Shown here: in pieces, positions 11,456 to 23,634 of the stretch
How positions within the stretch are numbered: position 1 is the stretch's first letter
How the letters are laid out: the number at the start of each line of letters is the position of its first letter
Assembly (NCBI RefSeq): GCF_000237925.1
Contig: NC_031502.1
Location: forward strand, 43,091,975-43,155,974
Source: Schistosoma mansoni
Taxonomy: Eukaryota; Platyhelminthes; Trematoda; Strigeidida; Schistosomatidae
Length of the DNA stretch: 64,000 bases
Direction: 5' to 3'
The notes under the pieces: model-generated
The model's input: the letters and a program-made list of their open reading frames with translations, nothing else
What the model was told of the DNA's origin: nothing
Databases searched by the model: none
Made by a program: the position numbers and the translations under genes

Positions 11456-13150
11456 ATTAAATATATGCAAACTAACATTTTGTGAAAGTGTACAATATAG
11501 AGCATTGAATTTTAAAGGAATATTTTTATATTGAGCTGACCTTTGGTGATATATACTTCTAGTCATTATTTGATGAGATTTATTATTCTGTAGAATAATC
11601 ATTACCAAAGATCGTAAATATCAGAATTAAACATCAAAATTTTTATTAGTTGATATAAAATGAAATTAATTCAGATAATTATCAATACTTAATTCCCATT
11701 ATTATTCATTATGAGACCAAATGTGTAACAAAATTGATATAATTATCATACTTATTGTTTTGTTGATGAGAGGATATAAGAAACATACCTTCAGGGTTAT
11801 TTCGTAGACTCCTTTGATATTAGTATTGATATAGATTTATCTTCCGTACTGAGTGTTAAACGCCTTATACGACTGAATGGTGAACTTAATAATCTTGATT
11901 CTTTGATGTAGTATACGGTAATTTGCCGTGATTTTGACCAACTGTCAAAAACCTCGGTTCCTTTTTTACCATTATTTGTTACCACATAAAACAGTTGAAA
12001 CTTTATAGCTGTCACCATAGCGGTCACTACAAACGGTTTGAAATAGCTCACACAAAGAAAACTAATCCACCAATATCCACTCAGGAATTTCCATCTATTA
12101 AAGTTTATTGTAATAATTATTCAAATAATTTAACGCTAATCTAAACGTATTTGAAGATTTGCTTATGAAAATACTGACAACTGCTGAACTGTTTCACTTT
12201 CCTTATTAGATATCAACTTATGATATTTACCCAAAAAAAGGATTTTTATCATTACAGTGAAAACTTCAAGAATAATAAAAAATCAGGATATATAAAAATA
12301 TGTATATATTACTTACATCTTTAATTTGAATATCACTTCAGTAAAAGACTATCACATCCTAAAAGTGCAAAAAAGCACTATTTCAATCTAAGAAACGTGA
12401 AAGCCATCTCAACTCACTTCTCTGTAAAATGTACAGTTTTACAATGGCAAAGTTAGTACATCAAAATAGAAGAAATTGCTATTATGAATTCCATTAGTAA
12501 CAGTTATACAACATAAAACATGATGCGTTCACGACCTACCTATTCAAATATAATCTTTTGAAATTAAATGTAAAATTAGAGTCGATATTTCATGAATGTA
12601 GGTCATTGATAAAAATAGTAACCTAACCCCATATAACCAAAATTCAGACGTAATTATCTATTTTAGAGGTTTGTAAATTAACAACAAAAGTGTACTAAAT
12701 GTTTGAAAAACAATGTTTTACTAAAGGTCAATAAAGTTTATCAGTTTAACATAATTATTTAACAATCATTTTCAATGTTGTTTACAGTATGTATGAAATT
12801 GTTGTTTATGAAATAGAACAACACAAAATGTTTAATAGATAATGTAAAATATTCTCAACTATCATTGGTATACAGAATCTGATTCAACAATAAAACTCTA
12901 CTTTTGATAGAATAACTAACAGTGTAATTAATTATTAAAGTAAATTTATTTGTGGTTCTTTATAGAAACATGATAGATATTGAAAAGTATTACCATGGGT
13001 AAATTAAAACTAATCCAAAGTTAAAAAGTATGGGAAAGAACATTTAAAACAAGTTCTAAAAGAAAATTACACTAATTGAATTTCACATACATCCTGAACA
13101 TCTTTAGACATGAAAATCTGCGTTTTAAAAATACAATCTCATTTATATCA
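11456..13150. other. AT-rich non-coding stretch
   Basis: No gene or recognised repeat. Confidence 0.65.
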
Positions 13151-13551
13151 TATCCATGAAGTCACTGACAAGTGGACTGAGCCATGCTGGTATGTTTAGA
13201 CTACCTGGTTGGGATCCGTGAGATGATAGCAATCGATGGTTAGAGACTTTGAATGACATGGCTTAAAATCGTCTGCAATGGCAAAGGTGCATCCACTGTT
13301 TGTGTTCTACAAAATTCTAGTCTTCTGAATTCTTCATATCCCTATGCTTTTTCTCTTTTCAGATTTATTTCACTGGATTACACTCCTTGAATAAGATCTT
13401 CAAACCCTAATCTTTCACATAATGCTTATACTCTTATTACTTCTACCACTATGGGATTTGAATCGACAACTGCATCTCTGTGAGAATGTGGTATGGCAAC
13501 TCGAACTGATATACGTACGTACGAAGTTCTACGTTGTGACTGACTGACTGA
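13151..13551 (+). mobile_element. RTE-type LINE, 3'-terminal stub
   Basis: The 5' side (about 13180-13310) gives decayed RTE C-terminal peptides (LNDMA, then NRLQWQRCIH in the plus frame), like the DIAQNGSQWRKCIHF end seen on the minus strand at 61265-61330. After an untranslated part with ttgaatcgacaactgcatct it ends in a short gtgactgactgactga tail (13536-13551), as RTE elements do. It is a 5'-truncated, dead copy. Confidence 0.65.
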
Positions 13552-14050
13552 TATCAAGGTGATTATGTTTACCGATTAATCTTAGCAGATTTTAATCGAA
13601 GCTAACTTTTATTACAAACTAGTTTTTCACCCTAACTTTAAATTGAGGCAATAAGGGTTATCTAAAGATAGATACACCATTACATTGAATCGAGATACCT
13701 CTGATTCCTGATTAAATATTTAATCTTTAATATCGAACTTTCCTTAATTAGTGAAATCAGCACAAGTTATTCTGGTTTGTATTGCTATATGAATCATCAG
13801 TAACGCTAGCTAAAATTGTTCCTTGAAGTACTACATCTTTCCAGTGATATTTTTCAGAAGTCAATTAGTTCAAATAAATAAAAGGCAATAGTGGTTTCAT
13901 GTAGACGATTGTAATATATGTGTATTATTCTAGATAGCTTTAGAATTAGAGTTTTGTAGTATAACATAAATTAGACAGTGGAGTTACACGTATGATCATT
14001 TTAATGCAATAACGCTCCCCATAACGATGAGATATAAACGTACATACCAA
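13552..14050. other. AT-rich non-coding stretch
   Basis: Nothing recognised. Confidence 0.6.
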
Positions 14051-14298
14051 CATATTTGTGGGACTAAAATCATGAACCGATCTAAGTCAGACCATCATTG
14101 AAAACCTAGGAGCACTAGACGGCCGTTACATTCTAATATGAGACTTCTTAACTGTGCGCATCTAAGACCTCAGGCAAACGCTTAACTTCTAGGCCACTAA
14201 TCTGGTATCCAAGCGTATTTTAGTGCTTTTCTAACTTAGATCGGTTCATAATTTCAATGAAATCCAACAATCTCTACAATCCTATACCCATATTTGTG
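14051..14298 (-). mobile_element. Family B hammerhead SINE, fold-back copy (B1)
   Basis: The ends are inverted: atgaaccgatctaagtcag at 14072-14090 against ctaacttagatcggttcat at 14231-14249. A decayed hammerhead lies on the minus strand at 14158-14113. A 10-bp direct repeat, catatttgtg, sits outside the ends (14051-14060 and 14289-14298) and is a candidate target-site duplication. The tRNA-like head survives only in pieces (ggccactaatctggtatccaa, reverse). Confidence 0.65.
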
Positions 14299-15701
14299 AA
14301 AGTTAGATATTGAAATTTTGCACTGCCCAAAGAAAATGACGTTTTTGTTATAAACATAAATTACGTAATATGTGCGTCGTCAAAGTCAGCATTTAATGAA
14401 TTCATGCCCATATCATTAGAAAATATTGTTCATCATGCATAAGAATGTGTTTTTTTTATAAGCTTTGCGGTGTTGTTTATGTTTTCTTTGTTTTTAACTT
14501 ATTTACTGTTCGCTTTTTACTTATACTTTGTTCAATCTGTTCAAAACTTGTCACTGAGTATATCATAACTACTGAGTAAAATACTTCGCGAACAGTTCAA
14601 GTAATTCAATTGGAAATCAGTCGTTACTGGATGTTTTTTTCAAACTTGTTAACTCCTTTGTGGATAGTTGTATACCAATACCAAATATCAAAGAATGTCA
14701 AAATATAATGTAGTTATAATAGTTACACAATGTTATTTATATCAAGCAGTTAAGATCATCATTTCTAATGAATTTCATTATTTGAAATGAAAAAATTAAG
14801 TTATAACTGTACTAGATGCTCATTTTAATAATACTGATATTTTCAACCAATTCTGCCATCTTTTCATTAATGTCTCTTTTTTCTTTCTTTTTTGCTACAA
14901 ACCAAGTCACTTGGAAATTACTACAACCACATTACAGATGTATTTATTTATATCTATTATTACAACGTCATTTTGTTGTGTATGCTACTTATGTCAACAG
15001 ACACATGTAGTATGTAATACTAATCAATAGTTGAATGAATGGTATCAGAGGACTTAAGCGACCGAGTTGGAGAAAACACAAATAGAAATAGAAAGGAATT
15101 GTAAACTGGAAGAATCATACAGAGAATAAAGGTCAAATCATGGGAATTTGCAAATGAAATGTTCAATATATGATTCTCATATTTTATCAAGATATTCTGT
15201 AATTTCATATTAACATACATTGATTTCCCCTATCTATGTTCAAGTTCATTTACAATTTCTATCAAGTCATATTCATAAAATTATAAAGATCAATGTATTG
15301 ATTTATTATTTGAATTCAATTGATACTTTAGATAATATTAATTAATTATTATTTATTTTAATTTTAAAATAATCGATGTCACTTGAGATTCGATTTAAAT
15401 AAGCGCTTTAAAAGAAATCTGTTGTTTGAAAAGAAGATTTTAAAACAAAAGCTATACAGTTTATCTCAATCATTATTGTATGTGATTGATTCAGGTTGTT
15501 GTTGTTGATTTTTCCAACAAAAAAAACAAAAAGAATGAGATAAATATTGTTTATTTTGTTTGTTCTTCAAAATCTTATTCGAAAATATACAAAAAAAACT
15601 ACAAGTGAAATACAAAACAAATAGACAAACAAGTAAACTTAATCAAATTTCTTTTGTTTTTTAAAAAAAACAGATAAATATAAAAAAACTAGATTAAACT
15701 A
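14299..15701. other. AT-rich non-coding stretch
   Basis: Nothing recognised beyond short low-complexity frames. Confidence 0.65.
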
Positions 15702-16129
15702 TGACTGAGTTGTTTACAATTGATTAATCACTGAGTGATGATCAATGCCATGTATGTCAGGTCGTTCTTAGTGCAGATCAAATCCTATCAAACAAGTTAC
15801 ATGTGGTCACCAGTCTAGATGACTCGACATTGCATGCACTAAATTGAGGTAAGATGGTGGTTGGAGGTAATCAATAGGAAACTCTGGACCTAGATTTCGT
15901 GCTACTTGGCACTCGTCAGCAAGGTGTACCTGTGATCTCAAGGAAACTGATGATCTCTTACGGATTCGATCTCGTGTCACATAGCTTCATAGCCAGAGAC
16001 GTAACCACTGAACTATCCGGGCCGCGACTGACCTCCTGTAGGACTGAGATGTATTTACAATTGATTGATCACTGGGCAGGGATCAATGTCATGTATATCA
16101 GGTCCTTCTTAGTGTGAATCGAATTCTAT
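15702..16129 (-). mobile_element. Family C hammerhead SINE, partial tandem
   Basis: On the minus strand a tRNA-like head has A box TAGTTCAGTGGTTA (16015-16002) and B box AGATCGAATCC (15972-15962), followed by a hammerhead (15930-15878) and a tail. About 88 bp of tail (tttacaattgattaatcact...) stands at 15702-15788 and again, in direct orientation and roughly 80% alike, at 16041-16129. The unit is therefore about 340 bp and is present about 1.26 times. A second, diverged member lies at 58035-58460. Confidence 0.8.
15878..15930 (-). ncRNA. Hammerhead ribozyme, core intact
   Basis: CTGACGA, stem II GTGC/GCAC with loop CAAGTA, GAAA, and the cleavage triplet GTC (in TAGGTC) are all present. Stem I (ACCTTG against CAGAGTTT) is imperfect but pairs near the core. 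Stem II and stem III sequences differ from family A, so it is a separate ribozyme lineage. Confidence 0.8.
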
Positions 16130-16199
16130 TGTTGCATAATCAAATAATTAACTGCGTCACATAATTATTATTCATTTCCACAGTTTTAACATTCTTAAT

Positions 16200-16545
16200 T
16201 ATCAGAAGGGAGTTTTGTAGAGATTTTAGTAATTTTATATAGTCGAAATCATGAGTTAATTGAAGTTAGACCACCATGAAAAACCTGGAAGCATTGGTTG
16301 GCCGTTTCGTAACATTATGGGACTCCTCAACAGTGCTCACCCACGGTCCCACCTCGCGAGATTTAAACCCAGGACCTATCAGTATCACGTGCGAGTGCTT
16401 GACCTCTAAACCACTGAGTCGGCATCCAACGGTGTTAATGTCTAACTTCAGCCAATCCACGAAGTTGAGCAACTATTCACCAATGCCTTCAGTGAGTCGA
16501 TATCTCGCAAAAGACCTCCAGGAAATACCTCACGGAGCCAGTCAC
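16200..16545 (-). mobile_element. Family B hammerhead SINE (B2), near full length
   Basis: Read on the minus strand: A-box region TGCCGACTCAGTGG (16424-16411), B box GGGTTTAAATCTC (16370-16358), hammerhead (16336-16291), then ttaattcatgatttcgac-type tail, then the 3' end tctacaaaactcccttctgat (to about 16203). The ribozyme reads TTGAGGA and has lost GGAC in stem II, so it is probably inactive. It defines the family B order, which parallels family A while differing in sequence. Confidence 0.8.
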
Positions 16546-16561
16546 TAGTGAGCATATGATC

Positions 16562-16741
16562 ATTATCAGAAGGGGCTTTTGTGGAGATTTTAGTAATTTT
16601 ATATAGTTGTAATCATAAAACAATTGAAGCTAGACCGTGGATGCTCACTGTTTAGGAGTCCCATAATAGGACGAGACGGCCGTCCAGTGCTTCAAAGTTT
16701 TCTATGGTAGTCTAGCTTCAATTGACTCATGATTTCAACTA
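16562..16741 (+). mobile_element. Family B SINE, fold-back copy (B3)
   Basis: It starts with the minus-strand 3' tail (tcagaaggggcttttgtgga) and, after caattgaagctagacc, switches to a plus-strand hammerhead (16643-16690) and plus-strand tail (tagcttcaattgactcatga). Both ends are therefore the 3' tail. The core reads TTTAGGA and GAGA, so it is decayed, but the stem I and cleavage part GGCCGTC CAGTGC is kept. Confidence 0.75.
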
Positions 16742-19019
16742 TATAACATCCTTAATTACTTTGTTTATCATAATCATTAGATATTTTATTCTACAGTTGA
16801 TATAACCATTCTTCTGACCATAATCTGTATTATTATTCTAACAGACATTATAATTTTGTTAAAAATTCCAAAATTTCCTACTGTGAACTAAAAACAAATA
16901 AAAAATTGACAAGTTTCAAATGGTTGGTTTCAAAAAATTTTGTAAATGTTTTTTGAATTAATAAAACAATTTTTTTAATCTGAAGAAAATATATATCAAA
17001 AGAGGATTATGTTTAAATGATACCTATGAGTAGGTTATTTCTATTTACTTACCTACGCCTGTTACTCCCAATGGAGCATAGGCCGCTGACCAACGTTCTC
17101 CATTACTTCTATTCAACTAAGTTCAAAAATAAAATGTCTGCATATTTTATACAACTATACAATCGGTTTTAGTAAAACAAGTAAAGAAGAGAAATACATT
17201 AAAAATAGGAAAAATCTCGATTATCAAAATGAAAAGTTGTTATCAGCTAAAAATGACAAATGCCCAAAATGAATAAATTTCAACAATCTTGTTATCGTTT
17301 CCATTTATTCAATATCGGTGAAGATTGATATTGTTCATAGAAAGTTGAGACTGAATTTTTAAATCTACTTTATATTGAGACTTTATCGAAATTCGTTATT
17401 TTCTCACTTGTCCTAACAAATGTATACAGTTGTTTAATACTCAAAATAAAGAAATAAGTTGTATAAAACACTTTATAAATAAATAATATCAAAATCAGAT
17501 CTTATTATTATCACGATAAGGTATTAGATGACAGTTGATGGTATACTGAGAAATGAATAAATTTAAAAATCTAGACAGACAGATTTAAAATCGATGCAAA
17601 GTTTCAGAGGTAACACATCTAAAGATCCTAGGTTAGGTTCCCTGAATGTTTTTGAATGCATAATGCTAAAATGTTTCAAGTTAAGACAGGTGAACTATAG
17701 AGTGTTACCTGCTTTTCAGTAGAGCATTTATAATGATCTATGATCGTCTTATAATTAATTATAAGTTAACAAAAACATACAACCGAACTTGACCGGAAAA
17801 CTTTTGTTTGACTAAATGTTTAAATAGTTAATATTGTCCCATTATTTGTTGGATTAATTATACAGACAGAAATAAAAATAGTAGACCAGAAAGATAAAAG
17901 AAATTCGAGGGTTTCAGACGATTGTTTAGAAATATTATTTTGAATTGACATATTATGACAAACTGTTCATGAGGTAACACGTGACTCAATGATAAAAACA
18001 TAGTGTTTTGACCACAACAGCTCTCTTGAGCATAAAATCATCAATGCACAGTGAAAAGAATGAAACACCGAAAGTTCAAAATCCATAAGGTAGTAAACAT
18101 GACAGAAATGTGTCATGTTTCATGCAATCGGTTCTCTTTGTGAATTTAAATATTTAGAAATGTGTTAATTTTTTTATAAAGAATTATTGAAGTAATATAT
18201 AAAGATTGGTTATCTAATTAACAAGTTACTAAAACTGAAGTTTAGACCAACTCAACGATACAAATTATGTATGCAGCTTTTTCTATAATCCATAACAACA
18301 GGTAAAGTTTACTGACTCCAAACTCTTAAGTTCCTGATAAATGCATTTTGGTCACTGATCTCAGTGGCTTAATCTATCTTTACAAAGAGTTTCACGGGAT
18401 GTATTGGGAGAATCTACCCTTAAAATCATACCATTAACCGTTTATTTGCCTAAATACTTTTTACAGACGTCTTCATATCAAAGTTTCGAATAACTTTATC
18501 AATTACACGAAGTATACAAATAGTAGTGGGAGAAAAGCGAAACGAGCATGTGTTGAAATAATATATTCACAAATATTTTAGATAATATCATACAGCAAGT
18601 AATATCAATAGTACTTCGGTAGATGTGTATGATCTATCTTTTATCATTCTAAGCAGATCAATTGAATCATTATTATCAAATGAATAGAAAAATTTCAATC
18701 ATTCTTTATTCCTTATTTTAATTCATTATTCATTACCTTAAAGTTAACTGATATCATATCTTCTTCTTACTCACCCATTGATATTATCAGCAACAGATTT
18801 TCAACTGGATATACAACAAATCAACTAATAAATTTATAAGTTATGAAATATTTCAAATGCATGTACTCAAATGTAATTGCTTTAACTAACTAAAATTTGA
18901 GAGTAATACTGGCGTGAGCGAGAACACCCGGGGGGACAATCAGAACATCATAGTAAAATCTGAGAACCAAACAGTAAATACTTCATTTGCAAAATGTCAA
19001 CCAACTGTTTCAGACCTGA
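16742..19019. other. AT-rich non-coding stretch with one LINE stub
   Basis: Apart from the SR2-like stub at 17049-17105 I recognise nothing. Confidence 0.6.
17049..17105 (-). mobile_element. SR2-like RTE, 3'-terminal stub
   Basis: The sequence cttacctacgcctgttactc with gaccaacgttctcc matches the extreme 3' end of the SR2-like element at 7253-7330. Only about 55 bp is present. Confidence 0.7.
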
Positions 19020-19165
19020 TTGTTTCTTCGTTTCCTTACCAATCACTCTCTGTTCTCGTCCTCTTCTCGTAGATCCCCTTAACCTCCTGCCACCAGGCAT
19101 TTTACTTTCGATTGGTGATACATACTACTTATATCTATAGATATCAGTAACACAAAGTATTTCAC
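19020..19165. repeat. Short interspersed repeat, shared with 4680 and 28640
   Basis: The phrase cacttccgattggtg...tatactactta...atcagtaacacaca recurs in three places: about 4735-4805, 19085-19160 and 28640-28740. It is probably untranslated sequence of a Penelope-like or other retroelement, since the 4680 copy adjoins a Penelope-like endonuclease remnant. Confidence 0.55.
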
Positions 19166-19308
19166 AATTTTACTAAAAAACATATCTTGAATTAAAAACT
19201 TATATATATATATATATATTGAAATTGTAGCTATATTTTTTGAACAGTAGAGGAAAACTGTGAGCGCCGGATGAAAAATTGGATAGATTTTATGCAATAA
19301 AACAACTT

Positions 19309-19375
19309 ACTTACGCCTGTTACTCCTCATAGAGGGGCACAGGGCACCCACCAACACTCTCCATCGCACTGTTAT
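19309..19375 (-). mobile_element. SR2-like RTE, 3'-terminal stub
   Basis: The sequence cttacttacgcctgttactc and acccaccaacactctccat match the 3' end of the element at 7253-7330. About 65 bp is left. Confidence 0.7.
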
Positions 19376-20890
19376 AAACAGTCCCGTAGGAAACAACTTT
19401 GCTAAAATACGCAGTAGAAAAAATACTCATCAAATGAAAGTGACATGTATTTTGAAAGTTTCTAAGAGATACAACACTCTCTAGTGTAATAATGCTAAAG
19501 AATGTTTTGTTGAGAAATTAATAAGACTTATTAATGTACAGCTGCACGAGAACCACGAAATTAATAAATTCCAAGGATAACGTCATTCATCCCTATCACT
19601 TTACAATAAGGATGGCACAAACAAACAGTTTTTGTACAATATTAGGTGATGTAAATCTTTGAATTTATTAATCAAATACTGAATCCAAAACACAATGACT
19701 GAATTTTACAGATTGAAATAATTTCATTCGTTTATAAATTAAAGTAGTAAGAACTATGCGATTCCATTGATTGATTATCAAGCTAGGTTACTGAAATTTT
19801 TAGATAGGTATCTAAATCATCTTTAGAATTATAATGTTGATATGCATGCTGTCTGTTACATAATAAAAAAATGATCATTTTGAATACAGAGAGTTTTAAA
19901 GGTAAGTTAGTTTTCCGGAGTGATAAAACGGCTCACTAAGGTAAACATCTGTAGTTATCAATATGGTGATTTTGCTAGAATCTATTATGAAGTGTATCCA
20001 TTCACTTAACGTTAAGTATGTAAATGCTTCAGAGTGAATTGTAACTAAAATTATTAAACATGTTAGGAATGAAATAGATATCACTGGTAATAATGAATAT
20101 TTATTGAGAATTATTACCAATTGGCTGCCGTTGGGAATGTGAAATGCTGAATGCTAACTCAATGCTCCGAAGGTAATGCTCTAATCAGGCAGTATAATTC
20201 TAGGTGATCTTTTGACTGTGGACTACAGAAGATGTCCATACTAAGATGAAAACTGCTTTCAAGTTCTCTGTAATTTTTAAAGGTCGTTTTAGTTTTATGC
20301 ATAACCACCGAACTTCTCTATAACGCATTTCAGAAATCCTATTTTATATTTTAATGATTATATTACAATAAATGGCTTTAAGAATACCAAACAATATGTA
20401 TAGTAATAATGACGATATTTAATTCCTTCAGATAATACTGATTTCAACAACGGTATAACAGCAACTATTCTTTTTGGCAAACGATATCTTTGAAAACAAA
20501 AATTTAGTATTTTTTTTATTCATTTTGTAACTAAGTAAAAACAGACGAGGTGTTCACCTTAATTCTGTATCATCAGAGTATAGAATTAAAAACAGCAAAC
20601 GTCGAATAGCAGTTTCATTTTCTCATTTAAGACTTTATAGATTAGAATAATACTAAGAAGTTAAAAACTAAGGAAAAAACTGTCCAATTCTTCACAGTCT
20701 ACAAAAATGTTTCAGCTTATATAAGTGTGAAAGAAAAGAGTATCAAAAAATTGACAGAAAATATCGTGTTTCTAGAGGAAGGATTTTTAAATCAGTATTT
20801 TATAGTAAGCATTATGCTAAATAGGCATTGAAAAGTGAAAGAAATCGTCAAATCAAAAAGTATCAGGAAACTAGATTGCTGTAGAAGAAT
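19376..20890. other. AT-rich non-coding stretch
   Basis: No gene or clear repeat. Confidence 0.6.
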
Positions 20891-21166
20891 TAAGGATAGT
20901 TCAGAAAAAAGACTTCCTAAATGATATCGTTTACTTGATCTGTACAATCATTTCTATAGTGATTTAACAAGTAAATTAGTCTATTGACAAATAAAAAGTA
21001 GGGTGTATAATTTCAATTACTAGGAGAGGAATGTGTAATGATCGAGAGATTAGAGAGAAATAATAAAATGGAACAGAATATGTGAAAGATAACTGTTCAC
21101 TTGAGTGTGAGAAAAATGAAGTATAAACTAACGACCCGAAGATAGTGATAGCAAACAATTAAAAAT
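20891..21166 (-). repeat. Inverted-repeat arm, left (276 bp)
   Basis: This is the reverse complement of 22311-22586, nearly identical over most of its length, with differences only near the inner end. The pair brackets the Penelope-like fragment at 21830-22260. The right arm directly follows the endonuclease end, so it is likely the element's 3' untranslated part, and the left arm is an inverted copy of it. Penelope-like elements are known for such inverted or pseudo-LTR arrangements. Confidence 0.85.
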
Positions 21167-21829
21167 GGTAAAAGGAGCGCTTGCATTTTTCACTTCGCAT
21201 ACTCCTACAATGTACATTCAGTGTTCACGCCAAATCTAACAATGATTTCCTTCGACATACTGATCTCTTACTGATGGATTTCCTTCGTGTATGGTTTCAT
21301 TTATAGAAGAAATGTATTAATGACACTTCACCATTCCTGTCAAAAGCAGTAACCCAAATGTTCCCCTGTATAGATTCGATAGTCTTCAACAGTCAGTTAA
21401 ATTTACACTGGAAACAACGATGAATTCAGAATCTGACTTCTTCAACGTCTTATTAAAAAGAAAACTAGGTTGTTCGTTTTAAAGATCTATTGACAGAAAA
21501 TCACCTTAGAACGGTCAGAATAAAAATTTTCATATCTGAATTCAGTTAAACGGAAAGAAAAACTTAATTTAATCTTGATCCTCAGGGACCAGGCGAATAT
21601 GTTCAGAAGACTATAAACCGGAACTACTTCAGCCCTAACAAATACATATCAAAATGAACTATCTGTCTAGGTTTACTGAGAGAAACTTGAAATAAAAATT
21701 ACGATTTGAAAGATCTTCTACAGTTCATATGAAAATCCTTTTCATGAATACTAAGTTTAAGGGAAATAATTTAGCAAAATTTTGAAAAACTACCTAACGA
21801 AATCTCCAAAAAGAACACGTTATTGTTTC

Positions 21830-22310
21830 TAGGCTTCTCATTTCCTTCTCCAGCCAATCAAACATTGAGGAATGTATCAAAGATAAAGTACCGCTCTCAG
21901 CCCTGCTAGTATGTTTTTATAAGTTTACTTGCTCTTGTGGAGCAGGTTACTTTTGGCTCACAACTGTAATGCTTTCTAAACGCGTCTCCTGGCACTATTG
22001 TGGGTGGCTTTCGAGAGGTGAATTTGAAATAATCAACTGTTCAATATTAGAATCTCATATCAACTCTAGTTCCACTCTCCTACCAGGTATATCCTTCAAA
22101 CTCATCTATATAAACAAACAGTTTATTTTAAATGGAGCACAAATCAATAACCTGTTCATAACAGAGATTCTAGCAATTAATCGTTTTAAACCTGAACTCT
22201 GTATTGAAAGGTGACACATGAAAGCACAGATTTTACCATCTCCCTAACATTTACTTTTTTTATACACGGTAAATTAGTTGTTGATGCTTTGTTCTGTTTT
22301 TTCGTTCTTA
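21830..22310 (+). mobile_element. Penelope-like element, GIY-YIG endonuclease fragment
   Basis: The plus strand encodes FYKFTCSCGAGYFWLTT, then LSKRVSWHYCGWLSRGEFE, then INCSILESHI, and finally EILAINRFKPELCIER. This is the layout of the C-terminal GIY-YIG endonuclease of schistosome Penelope-like elements (CSCGA-YIG region, R-x-x-H/W block, I-x-x-H, EALAI-FKPELC). The YIG motif reads YFW, and the open piece from 21969 begins after a frame change, so it is non-functional. The RT domain is absent. The 276-bp inverted repeats lie on both sides. Confidence 0.75.
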
Positions 22311-22586
22311 ATTTTTAATTGTTGCTTATCACTGACTTCAGGTCTTTAGTTTATACTTCATTTTTCTCACACTCAAGTGAACAGTTATCTTTCACATATT
22401 CTGTTCCATTTTATTATTTCTCTCTAATCTCTCGATCATTACACATTCCTCTCCTAGTAATTGAAATTATACACCCTACTTTTTATTTGTCAATAGACTA
22501 ATTTACTTGTTAAATCACTATAGAAATGATTGTACAGATCAAGTAAACGATATCATTTAGGAAGTCTTTTTTCTGAATTATCCTTA
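22311..22586 (+). repeat. Inverted-repeat arm, right (276 bp)
   Basis: Partner of the arm at 20891-21166. It begins about 95 bp after the Penelope-like endonuclease stop and is likely part of that element's 3' end. Confidence 0.85.
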
Positions 22587-22664
22587 GTTGTTCAATTACA
22601 CAACTAGGTTTCTGTTGTGTACTTTAATTTTTCACTCTGTATGGGTTGGTATTATGTAAAGCCT

Positions 22665-23060
22665 AGATAGGTTATTCTAGCCTCTGGACAGATCAATTTA
22701 TTCATTCTTCTTAAGCCACATTTTTACCCTGTCACTTATTTGCTTATCAACCTTGACTGTTTTTATGTAAGAGTATGTGTGTCCATTTCTTATCTTACTA
22801 ACTACATGCCTGTAACTGATTTTTGTGTGACCATAAATATCTAGTCCCTCTTGATAAAATCTACTTGGCTTGCATACCTTCTCGGAACTGTTTTGCTTCA
22901 CTTCGTTTCTTTGATCATCCGTGTGGATTAACGATTGCATGAAATATACGTATTTGAAATCTGTTATCGTACTTGATTTATTTAATCCCGTTATTCCTCA
23001 ACGCGATTAAGTCGATGATTATATATGAGGGTAGCCAGTATGTATATTTCGACAGCAATC
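22665..23060. repeat. Unclassified dispersed repeat (copy 1)
   Basis: Shares order and phrases with 33500-33910: the gcctagataggttattctagc region, cttatcaaccttgact, then tttaatcccgttattc and acgcgattaag. The minus strand of this copy holds an 80-residue open frame rich in K, S and N with no known domain. Probably part of a retroelement, family unknown. Confidence 0.6.
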
Positions 23061-23306
23061 ATTCGATAACGATCACTCGTTTGATCTAACGGGAGTCAGG
23101 TATTCGAGGGCAACTAAAACTCATTGCATATCAGTAATATGTGCTACTCTCTATATGCTATATTACGCCTACATGTTTACTCTTGATTAAAGAACGAAAC
23201 AATAGGAACAATAATGTTCATCAATTCGTTTTTAAACATTGAAAAACAACAACTTTTAGAAATCCACTGTCAATGTTTGTCCTATTTAGTTTTTTTTCAA
23301 ATTAAT

Positions 23307-23434
23307 AAGACAAATTTAATTATCAGAAGGGGTTTCGTGGAGATTTAGTATTTTCATAGTTGAAAGCGTGAGTCAGTTGAAGCTAGACCACCATGAGGAG
23401 TCCCATAATAGGACGAAACGGCCGTCCAGTGCTG
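23307..23434 (+). mobile_element. Family B SINE, fold-back copy cut by gap (B4)
   Basis: Minus-strand 3' tail (tatcagaaggggtttcgtgg...gagtcagttgaagctagacc) joins at 23393 a plus-strand hammerhead of which ATGAGGA, GTCC/GGAC, GAAA, GGCCGTC and CAGTGC are present. The rest is lost in the 200-N gap. The first box has A for the first C (ATGAGGA), and the stem I 5' strand is missing. Confidence 0.75.
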
Positions 23435-23634
23435 NNNNNNNNNNNNNNNNNNNNNNNNNNNNNNNNNNNNNNNNNNNNNNNNNNNNNNNNNNNNNNNNNN
23501 NNNNNNNNNNNNNNNNNNNNNNNNNNNNNNNNNNNNNNNNNNNNNNNNNNNNNNNNNNNNNNNNNNNNNNNNNNNNNNNNNNNNNNNNNNNNNNNNNNNN
23601 NNNNNNNNNNNNNNNNNNNNNNNNNNNNNNNNNN
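23435..23634. other. Assembly gap (200 N)
   Basis: Exactly 200 N, so a placeholder of unknown true size. It falls inside a fold-back hammerhead SINE, a structure that is hard to assemble. Confidence 1.

Noticed and set aside
20976-22501. Two identical 50-residue peptides as a duplicated gene
   Set aside because: They are identical only because both lie in the arms of the 276-bp inverted repeat; low-complexity, no domain.
22698-22940. 80-residue minus-strand frame as a gene
   Set aside because: The same DNA recurs in decayed form at 33500-33910, so it is repeat sequence without a conserved frame.
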